Of a stretch of 64,000 bases of DNA, positions 1 through 10,894 are shown piece by piece. A model generated the notes under the pieces. The model searched no databases. It was given only the letters and a program-made list of their open reading frames with translations, and was not told where the DNA came from. Origin of the DNA: Sympetrum striolatum (lineage: Eukaryota; Arthropoda; Insecta; Odonata; Libellulidae); the NCBI GenBank assembly GCA_947579665.1, contig OX388351.1, positions 55,808,939 through 55,872,938 on the forward strand, read 5' to 3'. Numbering within the stretch: the stretch's first letter is position 1; the number at the start of each line of letters is the position of its first letter. The translations under genes and the position numbers were made by a program.

Positions 1-1903
1 ACTGTTTTGTTGAATATTGATTCTAGATATTGAAATTAAATTTCTGAATTGATTCTTTAACGGAAATTTCTTACATAAGAAACCAAATAGTTTGAATTGT
101 TAACGGAAATGTGTTTTGAATGTAACGGATTTCCTCATTTGATAAATTAATTCAAGTAAGCAGGATACGTTTTATTACGTACATGCTCAAGGTTCTAGAA
201 TGTAATATTTAATTACAACTGTCATTACATGCATTAATAATTTTGATTTTCTTTTTATCCAAAAGTTTGAAGAAAGTGACAATCCATATAGGTATATCGA
301 TGTTGCCTTGGAGTATTGTGATGTTTCTATCAAAAGCGACTGGCGTAGAGAGGAACCATGATGGAAGATGCCCATGGACGTCGGAGGTTAAATTTGGGTA
401 AGGAAAATATAAATATACATTATAAAATAATTAATTACTAATAATTATTATAATTTATCTCCTTTCTTATCACATTCTGGACTCTCGAAACATTATTGTT
501 GAAATTATAGTTGGGACTTATAGTTCAGTTTTTTTTCAAACTTTCTTATTATAATACCGGCAGTTAGGTAGAAGTCAATGTCCAACTTTTATTATAGTGA
601 TAATTAATTTTTCTAACTGTGCAACAGAACAGGTGAACAAAAATTTAATGCAATAAGTAATGGTTATTTATAATCGATATCTCTTCTTATCATACCTCTC
701 GAGATGGTTTTATTCACAATTAAAATTAGAGTTACGTATTCCCACGTTTTTCTCAAATAGATATAACGGTAATTGATTCATTAAATTATATTTACTTTTT
801 GACTTATCAGACAGTCATCAGCATGAATGTTTTTGACCTTAATTTCGTCGTATAAATAAAGTTATTTTAAGGATGTGTACCATGTATTTTTAGATAACTG
901 TAAGATAGTAATACTTTTTTTATTGTGGATCACAGCTGACACCCAGATTATAGTGTATTAAGTAAAATCTATATTGGGGGATGTATTTTTCTAAACCTTT
1001 TAACTTTATGCTGTACTTATGGAGGGCGGATTCCTCCTGTTTTGCATAGGATTGTTGATAAAATTTCTTGAACACTTCTTACACTTTACTTCTACTCCCA
1101 TTTAAGTTCTTATCAGGATATTATTTTACATATCTCGATTTGAGTGTCAATAGATGTACCTGGAGGATAATCAAGAGAATCTTCAACTTGAAATTGAGTG
1201 AAATCGAATAAATATACTCCTCAAAAGCCAATTCAAATTATTCAATTTGTTTTAGCAAAGATATCCACTCATATTTAAATATAATGCTTCATTAAGTTTA
1301 TTTATGTCTATTAACGTCAGCCATACGATAAAACTAATTTTACAATACTTAATTCTCTTTTACATAATTATTAGAAAGAAAAAGTATGTCTAAGCTTGCC
1401 GGCATCATTATTAGATGCTATAAATTATATTGGAGCATTCAACGGTCATTAAATTACTTTTTTGATTCAGCAAGGTGCAATCTAATTAGTAATTGTTTGA
1501 ACATGTCTGAGCGTGCGCAATTACATAAGAACTTCAAACTGCACAAACCAAAATGGTCCAATATCGTTATTGCTCTCACCACCACAGTTTATAATTCTCT
1601 GTAATGCTTTCCCTTTTTTGTCTATCAATTTATATTCCTATCATTCCTATTGCACTATCTTCTTATTAATGTTAGATTACAAGAACCATTCCGGACATTT
1701 TCTCCTATAAGCAAACGTAAAATTTCTTCATTGACGTATCAAATACTACAGAGAAGTAATTCAGTCCTTTCGGTTTTTTAGGTACCTTATTTATTTTGGG
1801 CATACACTTTCCCTTTCCCGTTATCTCTGTTTTACCATTTGCGACTCTGGAATGAATTTTCGATGACCTTTTCCGAGAGCTCATTTATTTCGTTTTCCGT
1901 TTC
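1..1903. other. AT-rich sequence, no gene recognised
   Basis: No gene, RNA or transposon end can be supported here. Two short overlapping open frames near 1386-1710 on the plus strand have no recognisable motif, and their composition matches the surrounding AT-rich DNA. I read the stretch as intergenic or intronic. Confidence 0.6.
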
Positions 1904-2715
1904 TTTCACTTTCAAGGTAATGGAATAGTAGCTATACTCATGCAAATAATTACCTTAAACAGTAATGGGTTTCCAATGCCCTTTAACTCGTCGCTCTTGT
2001 TTTCAAAGTTAAGAGCGGAATTTTCCTTTCTATTCTAAGATAACCTTTTGTTTAGTTTTTATGTTTTCACCGCTTTATGTGAGAAAAAAGAAACGAAAGA
2101 CCTTTTCATATAACAGTAGTTGCAACGTTTTCTCCCAGCCAAATTAAAGTTCTAGGTCGGAAAAAAGGAAGTCTTATCTATACTTCTGGCCATGGGTTTC
2201 AGATGTTCCTATCAAAGAGAAAATTTTGATTTTATGTATGCTAGAGAAAATACATGACGCATCCCTGACGTTTTTTGTAATCACGAATAATGTTTACTTT
2301 GCAATGCGTGATGACTACTTTTAGCGTAGCTGTTTGTTTGACCTCTTATTTCACCCTACAGAATTTTCCTATTTTATTATAACGCTTAACGTATTACCAA
2401 CCGTATTTATTATACCTTACGCCACCAAACTCAATTTTCTCCTTTTTTTCTTCGATTCTTCCCTATAATAGATTTTAGATAACATGTCATAATTTACATT
2501 CATTATTAAGAATGCTATTTACTATTGCCAAATTTCAAAGCAATATTTATACTAAGCTTTCCTTTTCCGCTGCTTTCACCTTTTTAAAAGGTATTAGTAC
2601 AATGAGTAAGTTCGTGCTAACAATTCCGAAGGCTATTTAATGGGTTCTCCACGGCCTTCAATTCTTTTCCTCCGGTTTTAAAGTTCAAGGTAGACTTATC
2701 CTTTCTTTCAAATAT
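1904..2715 (+). repeat. Diverged local direct duplication (about 1904-2045 and 2564-2715)
   Basis: Two blocks of roughly 145 bp, about 660 bp apart and in the same orientation, share an ordered set of words. These are TTTTCCG, then CTTTCAC, then AATGGGTT, then TTTTAAAGTT or TTTCAAAGTT, then TATCCTTTCTTTC or TTTTCCTTTCTATTC. Similarity is patchy, so this is an old duplication at best; pyrimidine-rich composition could inflate it. A third, weaker echo (AAATTAAAGTTCTAGGTCGG) lies near 2140. The 513 bp between the blocks show nothing else. Confidence 0.35.
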
Positions 2716-4699
2716 AACTATGCATTTAATTTCTTTTCCGTTTTATTTTATTGTTCGGGGTAAAGGGATATTTAACATTTTCATTAAAAATAGGTTACAA
2801 CATTTATGTATTAAAAATTGCGCTTTTTTTCCTTAATTTAAAACCTAACTGAACTACAGACCGACATTTTCAATTGTGACAACTAATAACAAAAGTACAA
2901 ATAACCATTACTTCCTAAATAAAGTGAGATTTAATCATTGATTAATCGAAGCGAGTGCTAAGAGATTCAGCAGCCTGGACTTTTTGTTAGCAAACAAGTT
3001 TCATTTCAACTTTACAATGAGTGAAGTCGTTATACCTTAACACACATGCATACATAACCATAAAAGATTATTTGTTTTACTAGAGATTATCTTCTTGAAA
3101 TATTTGATATGAGTTCAATATTCCCAAGTTTCATATCTCTTTTTTTGAATCTCTAGAGTAGCACTTAACCTATCTTAGCAGTATATACTCATATTTAGAA
3201 TCTTATTTAAAGACATTCAGGAATGAGGTATCTCTATTTATTAGTATGCGATGGATGTTGATTGAGACATAAAGTAGACGGCTGCTTAGTTATTTTTTGC
3301 AGAAATTATTAAAAAACGTGTAGTGCTTAAAATGAATAGTCATTCTCTAATTAAAATCGCTGAATCAGGAGTTAGTAAATAGGTATATTAAGGCTTGATT
3401 TTTCCATGGATAAGTACAACTTTGAGTTATACGTATAGTAGTTAAATTTGATTTAATTCTTTGAATAGTTGATGAGCCAGTACTCGCTACAAACGAGGCG
3501 TGCTAAGTTGTAACAGCACAGAAATATTTATACATTAAATTCTAATTCAGCTTTTTTCGAAGCATAAACATTAATTACTGTAAAAATAACTCTACCATGG
3601 CTTTTAGAAAGCCTGCCTCTTCATTAAAGGCAACTTAATGAATTTTGAAAATTCCGGTTTTGTTGTCATAAAATAATGAACTTTAAATTTTAGCTAACCA
3701 GAAAGAATTACAACACTCTACAGATGAGACCTTATTTAAAGAAATTCGATTTATTCCTGAGAAACTTTAACGTTTTTGAGATTGGTAATTTCCTCCCTTT
3801 AACACCTAAATTTAATAAAAACGTGGAGAAAAAGAATCTATACTGTTAAGTAATAAAAAACTATTGCTAGATCACATTTCATTTATTCTCCATCTAGATT
3901 GACTGGACATTTTGGACATCTACGGTTAATTGCATATGTCTTACAGTTATGCTTTTACCCTCCCCTTCCCTGAAAGAATTCTAAATCTTGCATGCAACTT
4001 GAATTTAAAAGTATAGATTAAATTCAAATGTGAAGAGTCAATATGATTTTGAAACTGATAAAGAAACGAGAAAACATTTTTTTTCGTGTAAATAAGCATG
4101 TTTTCTAGTTTATCTCTTAAATTTACTTTTTATTATTTTCATGAGGTTTCAGTATGTCACCTTAGGATATTTTTTTGTCAATTTTATTTCTCTACGCAGA
4201 ATCAATGAGTCGTTCTGCTTGTGATTTCTGTTAAGTGAATAAAAAGCACTGTATACTATATCTACTATCTCTCTTATTACTGAAGATAGTATACTTCATA
4301 TAATTATTGAAATAATAAATAGGTATAATTTATTATTACTTCCTCATAAATGTAATATTTTAAAACGAAATATTTGTGAACATCGTCGTCAATTAGACTG
4401 AAGTGGGTGATATTCCTTGCCTTTTATACTATATAAAAGCCCGCTGAGGGATATTAAAATGATAAATGGATACTCTTATGCATATGGCAAAAGAGATTTA
4501 TCACAAAAATATCATAAGAAGATAGCAATCATAAATTAATAAAAATTTCATTTTTGACCAATTTATGTGAACAGTATAACAGACATATTTGATATTTATT
4601 TTATTTATTATTCTGCAGGCGAGTCCAGCGTCTAAGACTTCTGAAAGTGACACCACTTGGTGAGTACTTAAGGATTTTCTATCATCCACCAGACTTTAA
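2716..4699. other. AT-rich sequence, no gene recognised
   Basis: Only short random open frames occur. No coding motif, terminal inverted repeat or RNA gene was seen. Confidence 0.6.
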
Positions 4700-5248
4700 T
4701 CAAGCCTCTTAATTTTTAAATAAATTTAATTTCCATTAATAATGAGGCAATCACTCCAAATAAATTTCTAATTTCTTGGCATCAGTTATTTAAATCTATT
4801 CCCAAGGCTTCATTCAGAATAAGTAATTGGCCATGTTAGTGATGGCAGTATATATTCAGTCAAGCTTTTCAGAATTCTTTGCAAAAGTAATTATTAATCA
4901 CTGCCATTTTAAATTTCAATTTCCCAGAGGCAGTACCTGGTAGTTGTCTCGTAGAATGAAGTGCAAAAATTCAAGCCTCTTCATTCTCAAATACTATTAT
5001 TTTACCATTGATAATGAAGCAGTCTTACCAACTAAAATATTAGTTTTTCAATCTCAGACTTCATCTTAACCAATACCTTAGTAATGATATTCATGGAATC
5101 AGTTATTATAAGACATTGATGTTTTTTTCAAATAAAGTTATTCACCATGTAATTAATGGTAGTAAGAAAAAGTAGCAATCAATCGCTGCCAGTTTGAATT
5201 TCAATTTCCTGGAGGCAGTGACTGGTAGTTTTAGCTTACAATGAAGTG
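4700..5248 (+). repeat. Two-unit tandem duplication, about 275 bp per unit
   Basis: Unit 1 (about 4700-4970) and unit 2 (about 4971-5248) are head to tail. Both open with TCAAGCCTCTT and continue with an AATAATGAGGCA or GATAATGAAGCA block. Both close with CACTGCC or CGCTGCC, then AATTTCAATTTCC, GAGGCAGT, CTGGTAGTT and AATGAAGTGCA. The order is conserved across the full unit but many bases differ, so the duplication is old. No coding frame runs through both units. A GC-richer island begins right after unit 2. Confidence 0.65.
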
Positions 5249-5264
5249 CATATATACGTATTAA

Positions 5265-5640
5265 CAACCTGCTCCGTAGGGGAAAAGGGAATAATGCCTT
5301 ATTCCTCCGACCCTAGCCGAAAGACCTACGGATGCAGGCATCTCTTCCAGGGCCCTTTCTTTCACCTTCTTATGCAGGAGCTGAGAGTTCTGTCCTCTCA
5401 AAGCTCCTGTTCGATCTTTTGTCTATGAGGTCGGATCCCGCGGTTAACCTGCAATAGTGGTAAAGAGGGGGTCTCTAGGCATGGAGACGAACCTCATGGC
5501 ACGCCACTTGACCAGGCCGGGTCCACTCCTTAGGGTGTTAGGTTATCCCTCCCAATCCTCCCTTCCCCTCACCATTGGCTGAAAACATAGACAGCTAATG
5601 AGAACGCTCCAGACCAGGAGTAATATTTGGTACATGCTAT
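5265..5640. other. GC-richer island of unknown origin
   Basis: Base composition shifts sharply to near 50 percent GC, against clearly AT-rich flanks. The segment contains GGTCGGATCCCGCGG and GACCAGGCCGGGTCC. No protein family or RNA gene is recognisable in either strand; the one 60-codon frame (5246-5428, plus) looks random. It could be the 3' region of an old LINE, an RNA-derived repeat or a host exon. I cannot choose between these. Confidence 0.4.
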
Positions 5641-6607
5641 ATGGGTAAAGGAAGCTGAGAAAATAACATAGAGGACAAACAAACGGTTTGTAATAGCTAT
5701 GTGTTTTTGGTTAACAAATTTTACATAATTATCAGGTTTTTACTTTAACACTTATCAAAATCATATATTCGGATATAATTCTTGTACATGAGAAATTAAC
5801 TCGACTAAAAACTTTTTTATGTATTTATTTTCCTGAGAAATGGCTGTATTTATTCATATAATGTATTACTGAAAAATAAGATGCTGCTATATTCTTTTAG
5901 AAAACATTTTTGAAGCTCTTGTAAGTTGTACTATAGAGAAAGGCGACATATCAACTCCGAAACTCAGACTTAGTACTATTTAACACATTTGATTGTAAAG
6001 AAAAGCAAGCTAGATTAACATACGTAGGGAAAAGTAGTTGTTACTTAAGTTGAGTTTTGATACGTTAAATGATACTTCATTAACCAAAACTGATATAAAA
6101 TAATCTTTCGGTAGTTAGTTACCCTATGACGTTTAATTTGCGTTTTTACCTTTGGCAGAACATTTTTGAAGAATGATTTACACAAAGTTATATGGGCGAA
6201 CTTTTTCCCCTCCCACGAGGCTCAAGTTCGCACATTGTGGTGTTAGCTTACTAAATGCTACACTTTAATTAAGCATTGCCATTGTTAATATCAGTTGTTT
6301 TTATGAGTAATCGCAGATGAAGATCGCTCCATTCTTAAAATTGGAAAAAGTTTCAGTCTTCAGCATCTCCTGTCTACATGTCTTCCGATCAGTTTTCCTT
6401 TTATAGGCTCTTAAAAAAGAACGTTGAATCAGTTGATACAGTAAGCAAATCAGTACGAATAACATGACATTATTTAAGGCAAATATCACTTTTATCCTTA
6501 TCAATGGGTAAGGCCTATAACTTAAACACCTGTATTCTGTATTGAACCCGTAGGGTGCGTAATAAGTATTGAATTAGTTTGAATTGAGTCTGAACGCTAA
6601 AAAAAAA
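5641..6607. other. AT-rich sequence, no gene recognised
   Basis: Nothing supportable. A 67-codon minus-strand frame at 6301-6504 has no family resemblance. Confidence 0.55.
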
Positions 6608-6827
6608 TCTGATGTGGCCTGCACATGACTTTCTCCATATATATAACATGTAAATATTTATCTACGACAGTATTTTCGAACTCTATATCCAATCTAAACT
6701 TGGAAGATAAGTGATTAATTTATATAATTTTATCTATGACGTCACAAACAATATAAATAATGTTTTTCGGGACATGGGACGTTCGATGAAAAACGATGAA
6801 ATTGGCATTTTATAATTGGCAATTAAC

Positions 6828-7640
6828 AACTTCCGGTTTATCAGTATTTTGTGAATAACTCCCAAAAAATCAGTTTTACAAAAATATGCTTATTACAAAA
6901 TTTATAGTAAATTACATTTTCTAAAACCTTTATATATAATACTTTATACCTAAACATCAGATTAATGAAGATATTTTGTAAAACCTGAAACGAGCTTTGA
7001 TAAGTAAACCTCAACATAAATCAAAACGCTATATATGAAATTTGGTTTTGATACGACAAAAATGTTTCATGTTAGAGCTCCCACAAAGTACATAATCAGC
7101 TACTTCCGGTTTATCAGTATTTCAAGAATAACTCCTAATCAACCAGTGATAAAAATATGTTAAATACAAAAGTTATAGTAAAGCACATTATCTAAAACTT
7201 TAAAAGTAATACAATATACCTATAGATCATATTTATGGAGATATTTTGAAAACCGGAAATGAGCTTTGATGAATGAAGCTCGACTTCCGGAAAACCGATT
7301 TACTCTTAAAACTAATCAACTCTAATGACACTAACCAAAGTACTATATATGAAATTTGGTGTTGATACAACGAATGGTTTTGATGTTAGAGCGCCCAAAA
7401 TGTACATAACAGCTACGTCCGGTTTATCGGTATTTCACGAATAACTCCTAATCAACCGGTGATACAAAAATATGTTAAATACTAAAGTTATAGTAAATAA
7501 CATTATCTAAAACTTTTATAAGTAATACAATACACGTATATATCATATTTATGGAGATATTTTGAAAACCGGAAATTAGCTTTGATGAATGAAGCTCGAC
7601 TTCCGGTAAACCGATTCACTCCAAAAACTAATCAACTGTA
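6828..7640 (+). repeat. Internal minisatellite of family-1 element, about 3 units of 273-316 bp
   Basis: Units begin at about 6830, 7102 and 7414 with TTCCGGTTTATC (TCCGGTTTATC in the third) and a following CAGTATTT or CGGTATTT. Units 2 and 3 also contain an imperfect hairpin whose arms are ACCGGAAAT.AGCTTT and AAGCTCGACTTCCGGT, so CCGGAA motifs sit at each stem base. Copies 2 and 3 of the element carry two units each, so the unit number varies between insertions. Confidence 0.65.
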
Positions 7641-7717
7641 TCAGCACAAACAACAGTGCTATATATGAAGTTTGGTATTGATACGACTAATAGTTTTTAC
7701 GTTAAAGCGCCCACTAT

Positions 7718-7739
7718 CACACACACACACACACACACA
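7718..7739 (+). repeat. (CA)n microsatellite inside family-1 element
   Basis: About 11 CA units just after GCGCCCACTAT. Homologous CA/GT tracts sit at the same place in the other two copies, so the microsatellite belongs to the element. Confidence 0.9.
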
Positions 7740-7944
7740 GACATCATTCCGAAAATGGTTAAAACGTGTTCTAGGGACCCCAAAACATGTATTTCCGTTG
7801 AAATCTCGAAGTAGAATTTTTTCATGAAAACAATACTTTCGCTATATTTCGAATATGGAGAAAGTAAAAAGGTTTGGGTAAGAGTATGCAAACAAACTCG
7901 TGCCTCTATTGGCGATGCGAACTCATCCCCACAGGCAGTATTTT

Positions 7945-8033
7945 TGAAGTTATACTTCTTTGCGCTCGTTGTAACGGGATGGGGTGTCGGTCGAAAAACC
8001 GCGTAACGGGTGAGATTTTTCGCGTTAGATTTT
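7945..8033 (+). mobile_element. 5' end fragment of Helentron-like family 2
   Basis: This 89-bp block is nearly identical to the start of the family-2 element at 9549. Both begin with TGAAGTTATACTTC and run through GGTGTCGGTCGAAAAACCGC to TTCGCGTTAGATTTT. After 8033 the two diverge, so this is either a truncated copy or a longer relative with a different interior. It starts 78 bp after the end of family-1 copy 1. Tandem clustering of this kind is common for rolling-circle elements. Confidence 0.7.
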
Positions 8034-8697
8034 ATCATAAGAAATACACGTAAAGTTCATATTTTTCGTTGTAGGGTTCATTTCTTTTGCAAAACTAAAT
8101 TAGAAAGAATAGTCGTAGGAAGTCGAAACTAGCATAAGAAGAAGGGAAATAGATGAAAGATTCTTATTATGGTCGTGGAATATCGTTTGCTATTCGAAAT
8201 TGCGAGAATTTTGATAAAAAATACGAAAATTTTGTCCAAATTTCCATGTAGTAAACAACTCATTCCCTTGAAGATCAAGGCGATTGTTGATTCCGAGCTC
8301 AAGCGTAATTCCATAAGAAGACGGGGAAATTTTTAAAATTTCGAATTTCGTTGAGGAGTTTGTAGCAACCAAGTTTTATTTAATGCAACACAATTGTTTA
8401 CCGTCTTTTTCGTAAAATAAATGAGTTTTATATTTGTGGTTAACCAAAAATTGATTTTTCTCGAACAATTCAACGAGCTGCGTATAAATATCCTGGTAAG
8501 TTGAGGACGTATTGAATATATATTCTTCTGAATTAAGTATTAAATCTAATCTATTTGCAATAATGTATATTTAGCGATTTATGGAAATGGAGTTAGCGAA
8601 GAACGTAAAGATTTCCTAGTTTCGGTGTTTGTAATCTTTGAAGAGGTTGACAGCGAGTTGTAAATTTGTAGCAAACCTCCAGCATCGTAGTACATTA
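8034..8697. other. Unassigned sequence between Helentron-type fragments
   Basis: About 660 bp flanked by family-2 and Helentron pieces. Two loosely similar stretches (near 8130 and 8315, both with CATAAGAAG followed by GGGAAAT) hint at an internal duplication. It may be the interior of the element that begins at 7945, but no coding motif was seen. Confidence 0.35.
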
Positions 8698-8765
8698 AAA
8701 AGTTGGGTCTGCGTCGGACCAAACGGTGGAAGTTATACTCCATTGGCCATTCGCACACGCCCATC

Positions 8766-8791
8766 CACACACGCACACACACACACACACA
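8766..8791 (+). repeat. (AC)n microsatellite in Helentron 3' region
   Basis: An AC run with one CG interruption, lying between the endonuclease pseudogene and the Helentron terminus. It is a separate tract from the CA runs of family 1. Confidence 0.85.
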
Positions 8792-8896
8792 CTCAGACGG
8801 ACAGGATGTGTAAATGAAATATAAGACCTTTTCCTCTGTTATCCAATTTATTTCTCTTCAATATATTATTATGAGTGCCTTCATTATTATATTACA

Positions 8897-9548
8897 AACT
8901 TATACATCATCATTATCAATAATCTCTTCTACAATCATTCTTTCATCTTGACTATTTTCTGGTTCCTCATTAGAAATCGCACTGTATTCCAAGAAAGACA
9001 CAATCGGTTTATGATAACTAAAGTAACTAACAAATATTCTAGATTCAAACCTTTCAAGATATCTACTAAATACAGCATCGATGGTCGAATGATGTTTCTC
9101 ATCATTCGAAATTACCAAGTCTAGCTTTTCTTTTCGGAAATTTATCAATGGATCTGTTTTGTCATCGGCAAAATTGATGTTGAAATCACCGCTCATTATC
9201 ATTTGGATTTCATGAAAATTTTCCTCGAGCAGTTCGGAACCTTCTTTAGTATAAATTAATAAGTTTTGGTGTATAAACATTATGATTTGGCTCACAGTTT
9301 TACCAGGGGATTTGTATACCACCACAACTACAAATTATCGACCAGTTTGTGGAACGCATTTACTGACACAAATTTCTCCAATAGCATACTGTGCTAGAGC
9401 AAGAGATTCTGATGCCCTTGAATGAACATCCATGTGAGAAGTGACTATGGTCATTTTGGTTGTGGTAAATTGCTACTCCTCCCGCGCTAACATTTTTTTC
9501 ATCAATGGCTAGTTCAGAGTCGGATTCCGACGACGATTCTGTTAATTT
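8897..9548 (-). pseudogene. Helentron endonuclease (exonuclease-endonuclease-phosphatase type) domain, broken
   Basis: Minus-strand translation gives GGVAIYHNQNDHS near the start, then MSGDFNINFA, HSTIDAVFSRYLERF and FVSYFSYHKPIVSFLE near the end. These are the typical closing motifs of the endonuclease-like domain attached to arthropod Helentron helicase proteins. The GDFN motif matches the catalytic Asp/Asn of the endonuclease-exonuclease-phosphatase fold. The reading frame is broken: a frameshift is needed near 9425, and an in-frame TAA lies near 9340. The last stretch (8900-9325) is open to a natural-looking stop after an acidic tail. The upstream Rep and helicase domains are absent. The 5' side is cut by the family-2 insertion, whose reverse complement now supplies the apparent N-terminus of the longer frame. 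I am confident of the family; no active protein is expected. Confidence 0.75.
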
Positions 9549-10084
9549 TGAAGTTATACTTCTTTGCGCTCGTTGTAACGGGATGGGGTGTCGGTCGAAA
9601 AACCGCGTAACGCGTGAGATTTTTCGCGTTAGATTTTTTGAAAAATAATTTCTGAAAAAAAAATATCCAGCCGGGGATCGAACCAGGGACTCTAGCGTGG
9701 TAGGCAAGCGTCGAGAGGTTTGTAACCCCGCGCGGAATCTCCCTCCAACGTGTTTATGCTTTTATATGCAAAAAATATTACCTGAGATTGCAAAATGCAA
9801 ATGCTGGTTTTTGAAATTGAAAATTGTTAATCGTTCAAGTTTTGTCATTTTCGTGGATGAAAAACTGGTTAAAAGTTGGAAGAATTCTAATATCAGATTT
9901 CGTTTGGGAAACTAGGCATTTTTTGAAAAATGGGCTGAAGACAAGCGATTTGAACCACTATCAACATCCAATGTGAACATTTTTTTCGGGATATTTTTTA
10001 TCCCAAAATGACACTTTTCTGACAAGCATCAATGGCCAAAGAAGTATAACTTCCACCGTCTGGTCCGACGCAGACCCAACTTTT
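9549..10084 (+). mobile_element. Non-autonomous Helentron-like element, family 2, full length (536 bp)
   Basis: Starts TGAAGTTATACTTCTTTG and ends with CAAAGAAGTATAACTTC, an exact subterminal inverted repeat of 17 bases. A stem-loop (GTCTG ... CAGAC) and CCAACTTTT follow. Its 3' end matches the Helentron terminus at 8698-8745, so it could have been moved by that family's proteins (inference). It interrupts the minus-strand endonuclease pseudogene. The interior has no protein frame of note but carries a tRNA-T-arm-like block at 9670-9710. The 7945 fragment shares its first 89 bp. Confidence 0.7.
9670..9720 (-). other. tRNA-like T-arm block inside family-2 element
   Basis: On the minus strand the order is CTTGCCTACCACG, then CTGGTTCGATCCCCGGC. 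The second piece has the form of a tRNA T-arm (RNA polymerase III B box, GGTTCGATCC). No D-arm or acceptor pair was found, so this is a tRNA-derived remnant and not a tRNA gene. Confidence 0.45.
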
Positions 10085-10894
10085 ATTTACTAGAAGGAGC
10101 TGCTACTTTGTTTGGCCATAAATGGAACTTAAAAATTCCGTTATTTAGTAGAAAATTGAATGATCATTGAAACAATTTTGGATTGAAACGGTTGAATTTT
10201 TAGTCAGTTTAGATAACACTAATTCCTAAATTCTTAAATAGAATATCAAATTAGCTGACATAAGTTCTTATCTAATTATGAGTTGAGGAATCACAGCGAA
10301 AACGCCAAACTACGTAGCAATAGCGTGGACACTTCCTTGCATCGGCTGATAATCAGTGATATCAACTAGCCCGAGTACAAAGTTAAAATTCCCACCCTAC
10401 GTACACTTTCCCCGTGCGCACTCAAACCCCCACCTACTTACAATTTAATAAAGTACTTTACATTTATATTTTATGTGTAATGTTTACATAATCCAGTATC
10501 AATAGGAAATATTAAATTGGAGGGACTACAATATCATTTATATGAATTCAAGCAACCATGTCACCATCGTTCTTGTTCGAGAGTTAATTAAACATTGAAT
10601 TTTGTTAAATAGGATGGTGCAAGAGCTTTTCATAGAAATAAGCACATTTAATTTTCCATTTACTAAGCTTATACTTATTTAAGAGAATCAAGGGGGATTA
10701 TTATAAAAAAGTAATTATTATGCATTTTTAAGTAATTTGGCTTGACTGAAAAATAGTTGGTATTGATTATTTACTATTTAGTTGATTATGAATGCAATTA
10801 ATTGTAGGAATTTAATTAACAGACGATCTTTAAAAGATCGGAGATGTTTGCATTGAGATTTAAAATTGGTTGAAAACTATAAAATAATTTGGAG
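10085..10894. other. AT-rich sequence, no gene recognised
   Basis: Nothing supportable. If the decayed Helentron continued upstream on the minus strand it would be expected here, but no helicase motif was found. Confidence 0.5.

Larger units (their letters stand above)
6608..7866 (+). mobile_element. Non-autonomous Helentron-like element, family 1, copy 1
   Basis: One of three dispersed copies; the others are at 24466-25482 (plus) and 43963-45029 (minus). All start with TCTGATGTGGCC, whose first bases form a small palindrome (ATGTG, about 5 bases, CACAT) in the other copies, followed by GACTTTCTCCATAT. All end in a hairpin made of a TACTTTCTC-type left arm and a GGAGAAAGTA right arm, so the two ends carry a subterminal inverted repeat ACTTTCTCCATAT. 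The copy lies within A runs on both sides. Inside are about three minisatellite units near 300 bp each, then a CA microsatellite, then a conserved 3' block with CATTCCGAAAATGG and CTAGGGACCCC. Subterminal inverted repeats, internal tandem repeats, a microsatellite, a 3' hairpin and insertion into A/T runs are known features of Helentron-associated elements (HINE/DINE-1 type). Family assignment is inferred. No protein is encoded. Confidence 0.65.
8698..9548 (-). mobile_element. Decayed Helentron 3' part (minus strand)
   Basis: Read on the minus strand, this holds the last part of a Helentron coding region (endonuclease domain), then a 3' untranslated stretch with a GT microsatellite, then a terminus at 8698-8745. 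The terminus carries GTATAACTTCCACCGT, a stem-loop built on GGTCCGACGCAGACC, and a final CCAACTTTT. The same terminus ends the family-2 element at 10084. Helentrons are rolling-circle transposons encoding a Rep-helicase plus a C-terminal endonuclease. Only the endonuclease end is visible. The upstream side is interrupted by the family-2 insertion at 9549. Confidence 0.7.

Noticed and set aside
9360..9707. 115-codon minus-strand frame as a single protein
   Set aside because: Chimeric. Its first third is the reverse complement of the family-2 insertion; only the later part is Helentron endonuclease.
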